DNA of 64,000 nt from an uncultured Bacteroidales bacterium. Its GTDB lineage: Bacteria; Bacteroidota; Bacteroidia; Bacteroidales; Muribaculaceae. Below are positions 24,420-32,849 of this stretch, one piece after another. The position numbers and the translations under genes were made by a program. Each line of letters begins with the position of its first letter. Position 1 is the first letter of the stretch. Below the pieces are notes generated by a model. The model saw only the letters and a program-made list of their open reading frames with translations. It was not told the origin of the DNA and ran no database searches. Where the stretch lies: the NCBI GenBank assembly GCA_902792895.1, contig CADBBK010000012.1, forward strand, positions 1-64,000. The letters run 5' to 3'.

Positions 24420-27311
24420 ATGAAAGTCGAACTGTTTCCTTTCCAAAAGACAGCTGTGACCCTTTTGAGACAAAACTGCGAAATGGCGAAATCCAACTAT
24501 CGCACAATGGCCAAGCCGCAGATTATCTCGTTGACTGCTCCCACTGGTGCGGGCAAGACGATTATCGCCTCGGCATTGATAGAAAATATCTACTGTGGAG
24601 ACCATAAATATGAGGCTCAATCGGACACAATAATTGTGTGGTTGTCGGATTCTCCACAACTAAACGAGCAGTCGAAAGAGAAGATAGAGCGAACCTGTGA
24701 CAAGTTGCACACTCAACTCATCACCATATCAGAGGATAGTTTTGACCAAGAGATTCTGACTAATGGCAATATCTATTTCCTTAACACACAAAAATTGGGT
24801 AAGAACAGCAACCTCGTCAAGCACTCAGATAATCGTCAATTCACGATTTGGGAGACCTTACAAAATACGATTACTGAAAAGTCAGAGCAACTTTATTTTA
24901 TTATTGACGAGGCTCATCGTGGCGCAAAAGGCAGTGAAGCCGGAAGAGCTACGACCATTATGCAGAAGTTTATCCTCGGCAGTAAAGAAGATGGACTCAG
25001 CCCAATGCCGTTGGTTATAGGCATGAGTGCCACCTCTGAAAGGTTCCACGCTCTGATAGTAAATGCTTTAAACTCTACAACTAATTTGGTGGTTGTGTCG
25101 CCTGATGATGTGCGTAAATCAGGCTTGCTTAAAGACATCATTAAAATTGACTATCCTGAAGACCAACTGCTGAATAAAGATATGGCAGTTCTTCAAGCTG
25201 CATCTGACGAATGGATGGACAAGTGCAAACATTGGCATCTCTATTGCCAAGAGCAGCATTACAGTTTTGTGAATCCTATCTTCCTTGTGCAGGTTGCAAA
25301 TGCTACTAAGGGTAACATCACCGCAACAGATTTGGATGATTGTCTTAGCAAGATTGAAGAGCGATTGGGCATAAAGTTCAAGGCAGGAGAAGTCGTTCAC
25401 GCATTTGGTTCACCCCAATCCACTATCACGATTAACAACTTGGATGTACCCCACGTTGAGCCATCACAGATTGAGAGCAATAGGGACATCAAGGTGGTTT
25501 TCTTCAAGGATACACTCTCAACTGGTTGGGATTGTCCGCGAGCCGAGACGATGATGTCGTTCCGTACCGCCAATGATGCCACCTATATTGCTCAGTTGCT
25601 CGGTCGAATGATACGCACACCCAAGGGAATGCGTATTCTGGTAGATGAATCTCTCAACGAGGTGCATCTCTTCTTGCCGAACTTCAACCGTGACAATGTT
25701 GAGAAAGTAGTCAAGGCTCTTCAAGATGCCGAGGGTGCAAATATTCCTACAGAGATATCAAGTGAGACCATTGGAGAGCATAAAACCGAGGTTTTAACGG
25801 TAGTTCCTAAGCAGAAAACAAACAAGCCTACACTTGAACCACCAACTGGTAAATCGCCTACACCGAACGAAGGTGGTGCGGCTGTTGATACGGTCAAGCC
25901 TACACTTGAACCGCCAACTGATGAATCGCCTACACCGAATGATGGAAATGCAACTGTTGATACGGTCAAGCCTACATCAGAATCACCAACAGATAAATCG
26001 CCTACACCGAATGAAGGTGGTTCAACTGTTGATACGGTCAAGCCTACATCAGAATCACCAACAGATGACAATTGGCAATTTGATGGGAATAACGCAGGTG
26101 ATATTCCTTACGACCCTATTGAGCCATCGAAGCCAAAAGATGTAGTTGTGCCCGAAGAACAAGAGCCACAGTTGGATAGACTTGAGATACTGAATGCCAT
26201 CAACAGCAAGGCTCTGTTGACCTACAATGTAAGGACATTAAAGATTAACAATTATTTCACCTCATTGTTCAAGATGGCCCGATTGTTGAGTCAATCAGGC
26301 TTGAACAGTAAGGTAAGAAAAGATATTATCGATGAGATTGTTGAGAAAGTGCACGACCAGATCGTTGGCCTTAAAGCCAACAATCAGTTCGATGCACTTG
26401 TGCAGAAAATAAAGGAGTTCAAGTTGCACACTCAGACATTCGATGTGTTTGGTAAATCGGTGGATGACCACATTGAGCAAGACTTGTTCTCTACAACCAA
26501 TACCGATATCGACAGACAATATAACCATGCTGAGGCTATATTGGGCAATGAGGGCATAGGTAAAGCCTATGGCAAAAAGTACTTTGATGTTGATGATGTC
26601 TATGCCTACAAGTTGGATGTGATTATCTTTGCTAACGATGCCAAATGCATTGACGATTTGCAGGATTATGCAAAGGTCAAATATCACGAACTGATGGATA
26701 AGTATCGTGTGCAGATTGCTAACTTGGACGCCTCATTCAAGAACCAATTTGATAAGATTTCCTCTGATGCTGACGAGATAAGCAAGCACAACTTTACGCT
26801 GCCACAGAGCATCGTTGAAATCAAGGATGCTGATGGCGAAGAGTATAGAAACCACCTCTACGTCAACGCGGATGGTTTCGCCACAATAAAACTGAATGGA
26901 TGGGAGGATAAACTCATAGCCGAAGAATCGAAGCGTCCTGATTTCGTGTGTTGGCTGCGTAATCGCCCTCGCAAGCCTTGGGCACTGTGTATTCCCTATT
27001 CATTTGATAACGAGAATCGCAAGCTTTATCCTGATTTCATCATCATCCGTAAAGATGCAGTCAACGGCTATATGGTCGACATCCTTGAGCCTCATGGTTC
27101 GACATTTAATGATAACCTTGCCAAGGCGAAAGGATTGGCCAATTACGCAAAGGAGAATGTCAATGCTGCAAGGATTCAATTGATTAGGTTAGTTGGAGAT
27201 AAATTAATCAGGCTGAATCTCACAAGTTCTCTCACCCGAGAAAAGGTGCTAAAAGCCATCAGCAACGAAGAACTTGACCATATCTTCGATACTGATGGCA
27301 TAACTGAATAA
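24420..27311 (+). CDS. Type III restriction-like DEAD/DEAH helicase-endonuclease subunit (Res)
   Basis: A 963-aa SF2 helicase. The N-terminus MKVELFPFQKTAVTLLRQN holds the Q-like motif. Walker A is LTAPTGAGKTIIAS (about residue 40), the DEAH box is LYFIIDEAHRGAKG (about 165), motif III is VIGMSATS, and motif VI is IAQLLGRMIRTPKG (about 400). Residues 469 to about 551 are a repeat linker. The C-terminal region contains KLYPDFIII and MVDILEPHG, which correspond in place to the PD-(D/E)xK nuclease but with E-P-H where E-x-K is usual. The ATG is 2 bp after the mod stop, so the two are coupled. It should cut unmodified foreign DNA after ATP-driven movement; nuclease activity is inferred. Confidence 0.87.
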   Translation: MKVELFPFQKTAVTLLRQNCEMAKSNYRTMAKPQIISLTAPTGAGKTIIASALIENIYCGDHKYEAQSDTIIVWLSDSPQLNEQSKEKIERTCDKLHTQLITISEDSFDQEILTNGNIYFLNTQKLGKNSNLVKHSDNRQFTIWETLQNTITEKSEQLYFIIDEAHRGAKGSEAGRATTIMQKFILGSKEDGLSPMPLVIGMSATSERFHALIVNALNSTTNLVVVSPDDVRKSGLLKDIIKIDYPEDQLLNKDMAVLQAASDEWMDKCKHWHLYCQEQHYSFVNPIFLVQVANATKGNITATDLDDCLSKIEERLGIKFKAGEVVHAFGSPQSTITINNLDVPHVEPSQIESNRDIKVVFFKDTLSTGWDCPRAETMMSFRTANDATYIAQLLGRMIRTPKGMRILVDESLNEVHLFLPNFNRDNVEKVVKALQDAEGANIPTEISSETIGEHKTEVLTVVPKQKTNKPTLEPPTGKSPTPNEGGAAVDTVKPTLEPPTDESPTPNDGNATVDTVKPTSESPTDKSPTPNEGGSTVDTVKPTSESPTDDNWQFDGNNAGDIPYDPIEPSKPKDVVVPEEQEPQLDRLEILNAINSKALLTYNVRTLKINNYFTSLFKMARLLSQSGLNSKVRKDIIDEIVEKVHDQIVGLKANNQFDALVQKIKEFKLHTQTFDVFGKSVDDHIEQDLFSTTNTDIDRQYNHAEAILGNEGIGKAYGKKYFDVDDVYAYKLDVIIFANDAKCIDDLQDYAKVKYHELMDKYRVQIANLDASFKNQFDKISSDADEISKHNFTLPQSIVEIKDADGEEYRNHLYVNADGFATIKLNGWEDKLIAEESKRPDFVCWLRNRPRKPWALCIPYSFDNENRKLYPDFIIIRKDAVNGYMVDILEPHGSTFNDNLAKAKGLANYAKENVNAARIQLIRLVGDKLIRLNLTSSLTREKVLKAISNEELDHIFDTDGITE
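25824..26070 (+). repeat. 72-bp minisatellite inside res (3 units plus partial)
   Basis: Units start at 25824, 25896, 25968 and 26040. Each encodes 24 residues of the form KPT(L/S)E(P/S)PT..SPTPN.G...VDTV. Units 3 and 4 are closer to each other than to unit 1. The unit is a multiple of 3, so copy changes keep the frame and only change linker length. Confidence 0.95.
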
Positions 27312-27365
27312 AGCATTTTCAATTGAAGAGAATTAGTTCCTTATAACAAATTAAAAATATAAATT

Positions 27366-27569
27366 ATGACAAAGACTACAATTAAATTTTTCGTAGGCTC
27401 ACCGGATACTGTCAAGAAAGACTATGACCTGTTCGTTATGCGGGAAGGAAACCTAATATGCATCTACGATTGGTTATTGAGCGGCACCGCAGAAAAAGTT
27501 GTTTTAGGTGTCGTATATAGAAATGAGTATAGTGACGCACATGTTTCTTTTGACAAAATCATAAAATAG
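27366..27569 (+). CDS. Small unknown protein downstream of res
   Basis: A 67-aa protein with several strands (TIKFFVGSPDTVKKDYDLFV, NLICIYDWL, VVLGVVYR). It starts 54 bp after res on the same strand with AT-rich spacing and is probably cotranscribed. There is no known motif. A role as accessory or inhibitor of the restriction system is possible but only by position. Confidence 0.55.
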   Translation: MTKTTIKFFVGSPDTVKKDYDLFVMREGNLICIYDWLLSGTAEKVVLGVVYRNEYSDAHVSFDKIIK

Positions 27570-27611
27570 GAGGTTTATATCACATAAGACAAGAAAAATC
27601 ACTAAAAGAGT

Positions 27612-27632
27612 AAAAAGGTTTTTAATCCTTTT
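27612..27632. terminator. Short hairpin between the 67-aa gene and the serine recombinase
   Basis: AAAAGG and CCTTTT arms around TTTTTAAT, between convergent genes. Confidence 0.45.
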
Positions 27633-27638
27633 GCCCCT

Positions 27639-28271
27639 TTACAACTGAAAGTCCTTCTTCACTCGTTGGACTGTACTGATGCTTTTCTCGCACAGTTTAG
27701 CAGTGACTCGGATAGAGTAGCCCTTTTTCAGGTATGCGATGATATCACGGTATTCCTCTGCTCTCTGTTCCAACGTCTTGACAGAACCCTTCATCCTGCC
27801 GACCCTGCCACCTTTGGCAACATAAGCCTTCAAACCGCTATTTAGCCTGAACTTGATATTCTCTCGTTCTAATTGGGCACAGGTACTGAGGGTGGCAATC
27901 ATTATCGGTGCAAACATAGTGGGTTTGCCATCTGCATCCAACAGATTGAGTTGTTCTTTTTGCATATAAAGGTTGATGCCGTTGTCAACCAAATCCTTGA
28001 CTGTGGCAAGCACCTCGAAAGCATTCCTGCCAACCCTGCTGAGTTCAGAGACAAGCAGCGTATGGATTTTGTTCGCCTTGCAGTAAGCGATAGCATTAGT
28101 CAAGCCTTCACGCTCATCATTCTTCTTGGCTCCTGAGATATGTTCCTCGAACACCTCTTTTACTTCCAACTTGGCATAGTCGGCATACTCTCTCAGGTCG
28201 ATGACCTGCCTTTCGGTACTCTGTCGGTCACCCACACTTGAAACTCTCGCATAAATTACTGAAGTCTGCAT
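27639..28271 (-). CDS. Serine recombinase (resolvase/invertase family)
   Basis: A 210-aa protein with the N-terminal catalytic domain (IYARVSSVGDRQSTERQ, Ser in RVSS; HISGAKKNDEREGL; LLVSELSRVGRNAFEVL) and the long dimer helix with a C-terminal HTH (GYSIRVTAKLCEKSISTVQR). Size and order match small resolvases and invertases rather than large serine integrases. In the island it could resolve multimers or invert a segment; no clear pair of inverted sites was found by eye. A promoter lies 177-207 bp upstream. Confidence 0.87.
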   Translation of the reverse strand: MQTSVIYARVSSVGDRQSTERQVIDLREYADYAKLEVKEVFEEHISGAKKNDEREGLTNAIAYCKANKIHTLLVSELSRVGRNAFEVLATVKDLVDNGINLYMQKEQLNLLDADGKPTMFAPIMIATLSTCAQLERENIKFRLNSGLKAYVAKGGRVGRMKGSVKTLEQRAEEYRDIIAYLKKGYSIRVTAKLCEKSISTVQRVKKDFQL

Positions 28272-28447
28272 ACTCTATCTTATTTGAAATTAATGTTCAA
28301 AAAACTCAAAGCGTTTTCGTAATACACCAATTGACGGGTTTGACGTGAAACACTCAACATTATCAGAATATTTTGAATACACCTCATTATTTGAATACGG
28401 AACACGCATCTCTCACCCGCTTATTAATGCCTGATTTTGAGGCTAAA

Positions 28448-28478
28448 CAAAGTTAGGCATATCATTCGAGCGGGCCAA
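28448..28478 (-). promoter_or_regulatory. Promoter of the serine recombinase gene
   Basis: TTG, 20 bp, TAACTTTG on the minus strand. The leader of about 170 nt contains two TTTGAATAC words 18-20 bp apart (near 28371-28400), a possible binding site. Confidence 0.6.
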
Positions 28479-28788
28479 AAAAATGTAGCTAAAGAAAGCT
28501 AATAACAAGTTTTTCGCAATACACTTGATATCGCAATAGATGTGCTCGCTCCATAAATGAATATAATAGTAGTAAGTTGCACAGCACACGGTCTCCTTTT
28601 GAATTAATTGGGGTTTGACTATGGCGCATATTGATAGATTAAGGTGTTGAGAATGAGACAAAAGATGTGCTGTAGAGCGATAAAGATGCTACTGAAAGGA
28701 CTCTCGGTAATAAAAAGGGGTATATAACCAATGCTCAAACTCTGAGGAAAAACTTGAAAAATATTCAGTTATTTATTTATTGAATTAC

Positions 28789-28857
28789 AAAGGGGCAGTG
28801 CACCGTGGCCAAGGGTGCAAAACGGTTTTTTACTGCTTACGTTTTTACTGCCCCTTT
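28789..28857 (+). other. Large hairpin before the primase-like gene
   Basis: Arms 28789-28799 and 28847-28857 form an 11-bp perfect stem. Between them a smaller GCACC/GGGTGC hairpin and a T-run occur. It ends 43 bp before the ATG of the primase-like gene, so it can be an attenuator, a replication-related structure, or a terminator. The remainder of the gap 28272-28899 (628 bp) is AT-rich and shows only the recombinase promoter. Confidence 0.6.
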
Positions 28858-28899
28858 TTATATAAGCAGTATGAAATAAAAGAATAAATACAAGCAGTA

Positions 28900-30603
28900 A
28901 TGAACAACTCAGATTTCACATTCGGTTATTCAACAAGTACATGTCCATATGACCGAAATAAGGACTCAAAGAACACGAGCAAATTAACATGGGAAGAAAA
29001 GCGGGGCACAGTTAGAGACCTTGCCAATGATATTAAAAACGGCTATGCCTTTTGCCCAACATTCTACCACGATGGCAGCGCATTTGGAATGTCTGCAAAA
29101 AACCAAGTTAATCTAAAATCCTCCAACTTTATTGTATTTGATTTTGATGCGGTGAAACTTCCGGCAGGTGAGTTTTATGGGAAAACCATTGCTACCGACT
29201 TAACACCATCCATCATATACACAACGGCAAATGACGGAGTATTCAAAGATGGCAAGAATGAAACCTTTTGTAACCGTTATAGGGTTATATATGTGGTGGA
29301 TGACCCAATAACAATGGCCGAGACTTATACGGAGATACACCAAGCACTAAAGGCTGATATTGCTACCTATGTCGGTGACAATAACATCTACAATGATAAC
29401 ACTGATAAAGACGTGGCACACTTCTTTGCAGGGTGCAAGAATACTGAGCTGTACTGCAATAATACGGTTATTTCATTGGTGGGTCTTTGCAATAGATATA
29501 ATGTTGTGGTCAGTGATACGGCATCCGCATACAGTGCTAAGACTAATAACTTAATAGAAGATAAAAGTGCAAAACCATTCCCTTGTGTTGACATAAAAGA
29601 AGAAGAGAAGTATTATACAACACGAGGGAACATAATTGCACTTTTTAAAGACTTTTACAATGACTTTCTATCAAGGCAAAAAAGTATCTATGACCTCGTA
29701 CGGGAGTATAGCGGTATATTGCCATTATTACCTGAAGAGACCCCCGTAGAATATGACCCCGACAAACTATATAAAGTAGTGGAAGAAAACCACATTAGGA
29801 TAGTACGCAGGCGGCACAAGGTCACAAAGCGAGATGCAAGGGGCAATGAGTATGAGGCATGGGAAACTGTCAAGTTCAAGGATGGGCAACGCAGGCACGA
29901 AATACTGTACAAAAACCTGCAAATGGTGAAAGCCATTACCCCCACCGCAACACGAGAACAGCTGTTATGGCAGGGTTTGAATTTCGTTTGTCGTGACTTA
30001 GACAATACCAAACAACCAATCACCAAGAGCCAAGTAAGCAATACCGTTGAGCAGGTCATGAGTCGTGAATGGAAACCATCTGAGATAAGCAAACAGAAGT
30101 ATAAAGTGACAATTGCAGTAGATAAGGAACTTGCAGCGCAAAAAGGCATTAAGAGAAGATATTCAGGGCTTGCAGCAGCTCATGAGTGGAAGACGGATGA
30201 GAAGATGAAGAAATGGGAAAAGATTGCCACCTATTATGACCCCACAAAGACGGACAAAGACAATGTAAAAATAATGAATGATGCAGGCATTTCGGTAACT
30301 GTGCAGTACCTAAGAAAATGGAAATGCAAAAATGGCTATAGCGGTAAGGGCAAACAGTCAAAGAGTGAACAAATCGCACTCTATTATGACCCATCACTGA
30401 CGGATGGGCAGAACCTTGAACAGTTGGCTGCAAATGGGGTTGGTATCTCATTGCGTACCCTACAGACATGGAAGGCTGCGAATGGCTACACCAAGTCAAA
30501 GAAAAAGACAGATAATGAGTTTATTGTTTCAGCGGCTTTTGAAACACAAAAAAGTAACTGTGAAATTTCCTCGCATGATGCTGCACTAAACCCTGATTTG
30601 TGA
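28900..30603 (+). CDS. Primase-polymerase-like (AEP) replication protein with duplicated C-terminal module
   Basis: A 567-aa protein. The N-terminal 200 residues follow the pattern of plasmid and phage primases of the archaeo-eukaryotic type: IKNGYAFCPTFYHDG, then SSNFIVFDFDAVKLP (the hhhDhD metal motif), then SIIYTTAND, then CNRYRVIYVVDDPI, then DVAHFFAGCKN. The middle (250-430) is not recognised. The C-terminus holds two similar segments of about 50 residues, YYDPTKTDKDNVKIMNDAGI and YYDPSLTDGQNLEQLAANGV, each ending in a helix with LRKWKCKNGY or LQTWKAANGY, which look like HTH units. It would let the island start its own replication. The 3' end overlaps the convergent gene by 83 bp. Confidence 0.6.
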   Translation: MNNSDFTFGYSTSTCPYDRNKDSKNTSKLTWEEKRGTVRDLANDIKNGYAFCPTFYHDGSAFGMSAKNQVNLKSSNFIVFDFDAVKLPAGEFYGKTIATDLTPSIIYTTANDGVFKDGKNETFCNRYRVIYVVDDPITMAETYTEIHQALKADIATYVGDNNIYNDNTDKDVAHFFAGCKNTELYCNNTVISLVGLCNRYNVVVSDTASAYSAKTNNLIEDKSAKPFPCVDIKEEEKYYTTRGNIIALFKDFYNDFLSRQKSIYDLVREYSGILPLLPEETPVEYDPDKLYKVVEENHIRIVRRRHKVTKRDARGNEYEAWETVKFKDGQRRHEILYKNLQMVKAITPTATREQLLWQGLNFVCRDLDNTKQPITKSQVSNTVEQVMSREWKPSEISKQKYKVTIAVDKELAAQKGIKRRYSGLAAAHEWKTDEKMKKWEKIATYYDPTKTDKDNVKIMNDAGISVTVQYLRKWKCKNGYSGKGKQSKSEQIALYYDPSLTDGQNLEQLAANGVGISLRTLQTWKAANGYTKSKKKTDNEFIVSAAFETQKSNCEISSHDAALNPDL

Positions 30604-31417
30604 ACAGTTTAGTTGATGAAATAAGAATGAACGTATCGACAAGGTTGAAACCAATTTCAGCCGCTTTCTTCTGCACATAGAAGCTTATCCATTGCTGTTT
30701 TCCTGCGTTGAAACAGTCCATAGTTTTCATTATGAGAAACCCTTTGGGTCCAAGTATTCTGAAAGAAAGAGAAAGCATATTATCATTGGCGCCGTACAAC
30801 TCATCAATGGTATCAAACGCAGAAAATCGTTGGCCAATCATACTACTCTCTTTTTTCCCTTTTCCAACGATGAACGGCAAATCCACAACGACGGACTTGA
30901 AGCAGCCATCGGTCAGTGTTGATGTTTGCTCAAGAGGAAGGACATCATCAGATTCAGGATATTTGTCAAAACGATTCTGAGGCAATGGTATCTGTTTGTA
31001 GAAGTATCCTTTTGAAAAGGTCAAATCACAATCGAATGTTGATGAGTGAACATAAAGCCTCAAAATGTTAGAGAGGATTTCAGTTTGGTTATTGCTGACG
31101 GAATTTATATTTCCCGTCCGTGTGTTCGTGTCAATTTTTGATACTTTTAAAGTATTACTTTTTGACGGTTTTTGGGCGGGGTCAAGATACTTTTTTACTG
31201 TGTTGATAGACAGATTCAGTGTTCTTGCCATTTCCGACAAGCTAATACTTGGCTTTTCCTTACTTAGTTTTTGAACGGCAATATACTTTTGCAGTTGAGC
31301 ATCATATCTTCTGTCGATGCCCTGCCTTTGAATGAATTTTCTGACGGCATAAACCGTCACACCGCATCGAGCGGCATTCTCTTTAATAGATTCCTGCGGG
31401 TTGTATAAGATTTTCAT
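30521..31417 (-). CDS. HTH protein fused to a methyltransferase-like domain
   Basis: A 298-aa protein. Residues 1-80 contain two helix-turn-helix units (ENAARCGVTVYAVRKFIQRQ and LSEMARTLNLSINTVKKYLD). Residues about 115-298 have the shape of a DNA amino-methyltransferase of the beta class. DCDLTFSKGYFYKQ opens it; VVVDLPFIV stands where DPPY is expected; DELYGANDNMLSLSFRILGPKGFLIMKT is the helix-strand region; KFHSYFFVFQK closes the fold. The motif IV change (DLPF) leaves activity open. It may protect island or host DNA, or act as a regulator. It lies 35 bp after the integrase gene on the same strand. Confidence 0.6.
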   Translation of the reverse strand: MKILYNPQESIKENAARCGVTVYAVRKFIQRQGIDRRYDAQLQKYIAVQKLSKEKPSISLSEMARTLNLSINTVKKYLDPAQKPSKSNTLKVSKIDTNTRTGNINSVSNNQTEILSNILRLYVHSSTFDCDLTFSKGYFYKQIPLPQNRFDKYPESDDVLPLEQTSTLTDGCFKSVVVDLPFIVGKGKKESSMIGQRFSAFDTIDELYGANDNMLSLSFRILGPKGFLIMKTMDCFNAGKQQWISFYVQKKAAEIGFNLVDTFILISSTKLFTNQGLVQHHARKFHSYFFVFQKPLKQ

Positions 31418-31452
31418 TCCGAAAAGATACTAAGTAAATTTTGAAAGATGCG

Positions 31453-32694
31453 TTAATCATTCTTCTTCCCAAAGTTCTCAAGAATATTTTTGCTCGCTTC
31501 AAGGATGTTTGTTGAAAGGGAACCAAGATAGGTCTGCGTTGTGGCGCTACTGCTATGTCCAAGAAATTTTTGAATTTGCTCTGCTGTCATACCATCAAGC
31601 ATCATAAGAGTCGCATATGTATGACGAGCATTATATGTTGTGATTTTTCTTAGCCCAAGAACATCAGAGATGCTCTTTAATCCTGCGTTTACTTTTCTAT
31701 TAAGTCTTCTAATTCGGTTTTCGAGATTTGATTCTGACGTTGAATTTGCAAGGTATGGCAAAATAAGTGAATTGGGTTCGGCTTCATTAATAAGACCATA
31801 TTTATTGAACAGAGTCTTTGCTACATCAGTAAGTTTGAACTGAATCTCAATATTGGTTTTTTGAGTTTTTCTTCTGATGAAAGTTACAGTATCATTCTCA
31901 ATATTAGAGTTCTTAAGCAGTAAGATGTCTCCAAGGTTGGCTCCGGAACAATGTAGTGAAAGTATGAAGAAATCCTTGCCAATTTCTTCTTTTTTGTCTT
32001 TCGGTGTGTATTCTATGAACCTTTTCAATTCCTCTGTAGATAATGCTGCTTTTTGTCTTTTAATGCTTCCAAGATTCTTTATGGCAAATGGATTCTGCTT
32101 GTTAGTATATCCTTTGTTAATAGCGAAATTATAGATTGCTCGCAGTTGACGAAGATATATATTGAGAGTGTTTTGGGAGATAGCAGTTCCATGCTCCTTT
32201 AGATGCGTTTGCTCAATGAACGAAATGAGATTGTCAACAAAGTCCGGAGTTATTGACGAGAGCGTGACATTCCTTCTGTACCTTTTGACCCAATTTACAG
32301 AAGTCTCGTATGATTTTATCGTTTTGTATTTACTCTTGTGTTTGGGGTCGTTGAAATACTCTGAGAGCAACGAATCAAGAGAACTCGTTATTGCCATTCT
32401 TCCTGTTAGTCTCCTATTGTACCTTTCCCTGAACGAAGCAAAAGTGAAATCTGAGCCTAACTCATCTATCACTTCTTTTGCTATTTTAAGTGCCTTTTCT
32501 GCGACATCATACGCTTCTATTGTCCTCTTCAGCCTTCTATTGTTGAACTCTTTTTGGGTAAGGCGAATGGAATCGTCTCCTATGCTATATTGACGATTTC
32601 GTCTCTGATATGTTACACGAAGAACTAAGAGTTTGTTCTCAACCTCTTTATGTTTAGCATCTAAGGCTATTACTACAGTCGGTCTACTTTTCAT
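31453..32694 (-). CDS. Tyrosine site-specific integrase of the island
   Basis: A 413-aa tyrosine recombinase. The N-terminal arm-binding part has the Bacteroidetes form (VTYQRRNRQYSIGDDSIRLT). A SAM-like core-binding domain follows (residues about 100-200). The catalytic domain contains LSLHCSGANLGDILLL, KTQKTNIEIQF, then TTYNARHTYATLMMLDGMT, FLGHSSSATTQTYLG with the Arg-His and final Tyr. It should insert and excise the element at the tRNA 3' end. The gene starts 156 bp from the right att repeat, with the right arm repeat in between, and reads into the island. Confidence 0.92.
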   Translation of the reverse strand: MKSRPTVVIALDAKHKEVENKLLVLRVTYQRRNRQYSIGDDSIRLTQKEFNNRRLKRTIEAYDVAEKALKIAKEVIDELGSDFTFASFRERYNRRLTGRMAITSSLDSLLSEYFNDPKHKSKYKTIKSYETSVNWVKRYRRNVTLSSITPDFVDNLISFIEQTHLKEHGTAISQNTLNIYLRQLRAIYNFAINKGYTNKQNPFAIKNLGSIKRQKAALSTEELKRFIEYTPKDKKEEIGKDFFILSLHCSGANLGDILLLKNSNIENDTVTFIRRKTQKTNIEIQFKLTDVAKTLFNKYGLINEAEPNSLILPYLANSTSESNLENRIRRLNRKVNAGLKSISDVLGLRKITTYNARHTYATLMMLDGMTAEQIQKFLGHSSSATTQTYLGSLSTNILEASKNILENFGKKND

Positions 32695-32730
32695 TTCTTT
32701 TTTTCTGCAAAGATAAAAAAAAACTCTTAA

Positions 32731-32756
32731 AGGAGAAACAAAAGGAGAAACATTTT
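32731..32756 (+). repeat. Right 26-bp end repeat, candidate integrase arm site
   Basis: Identical to 19909-19934, same orientation; two AGGAGAAACA decamers. Confidence 0.75.
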
Positions 32757-32849
32757 CAAGAAAATATAAGAAATGACAAGAAATTAACTTTTCTAATAGA
32801 TGCTTAATCAGTTGATTATAAGAATAAATAAGAAAGGATAAGAATTATA

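Noticed and set aside
24384-24659. 91-codon minus-strand frame across mod-res junction
   Set aside because: Antisense to both genes; no support.
19847-32849. Prophage or complete ICE
   Set aside because: No capsid, portal, tail, relaxase or type IV secretion gene was found.
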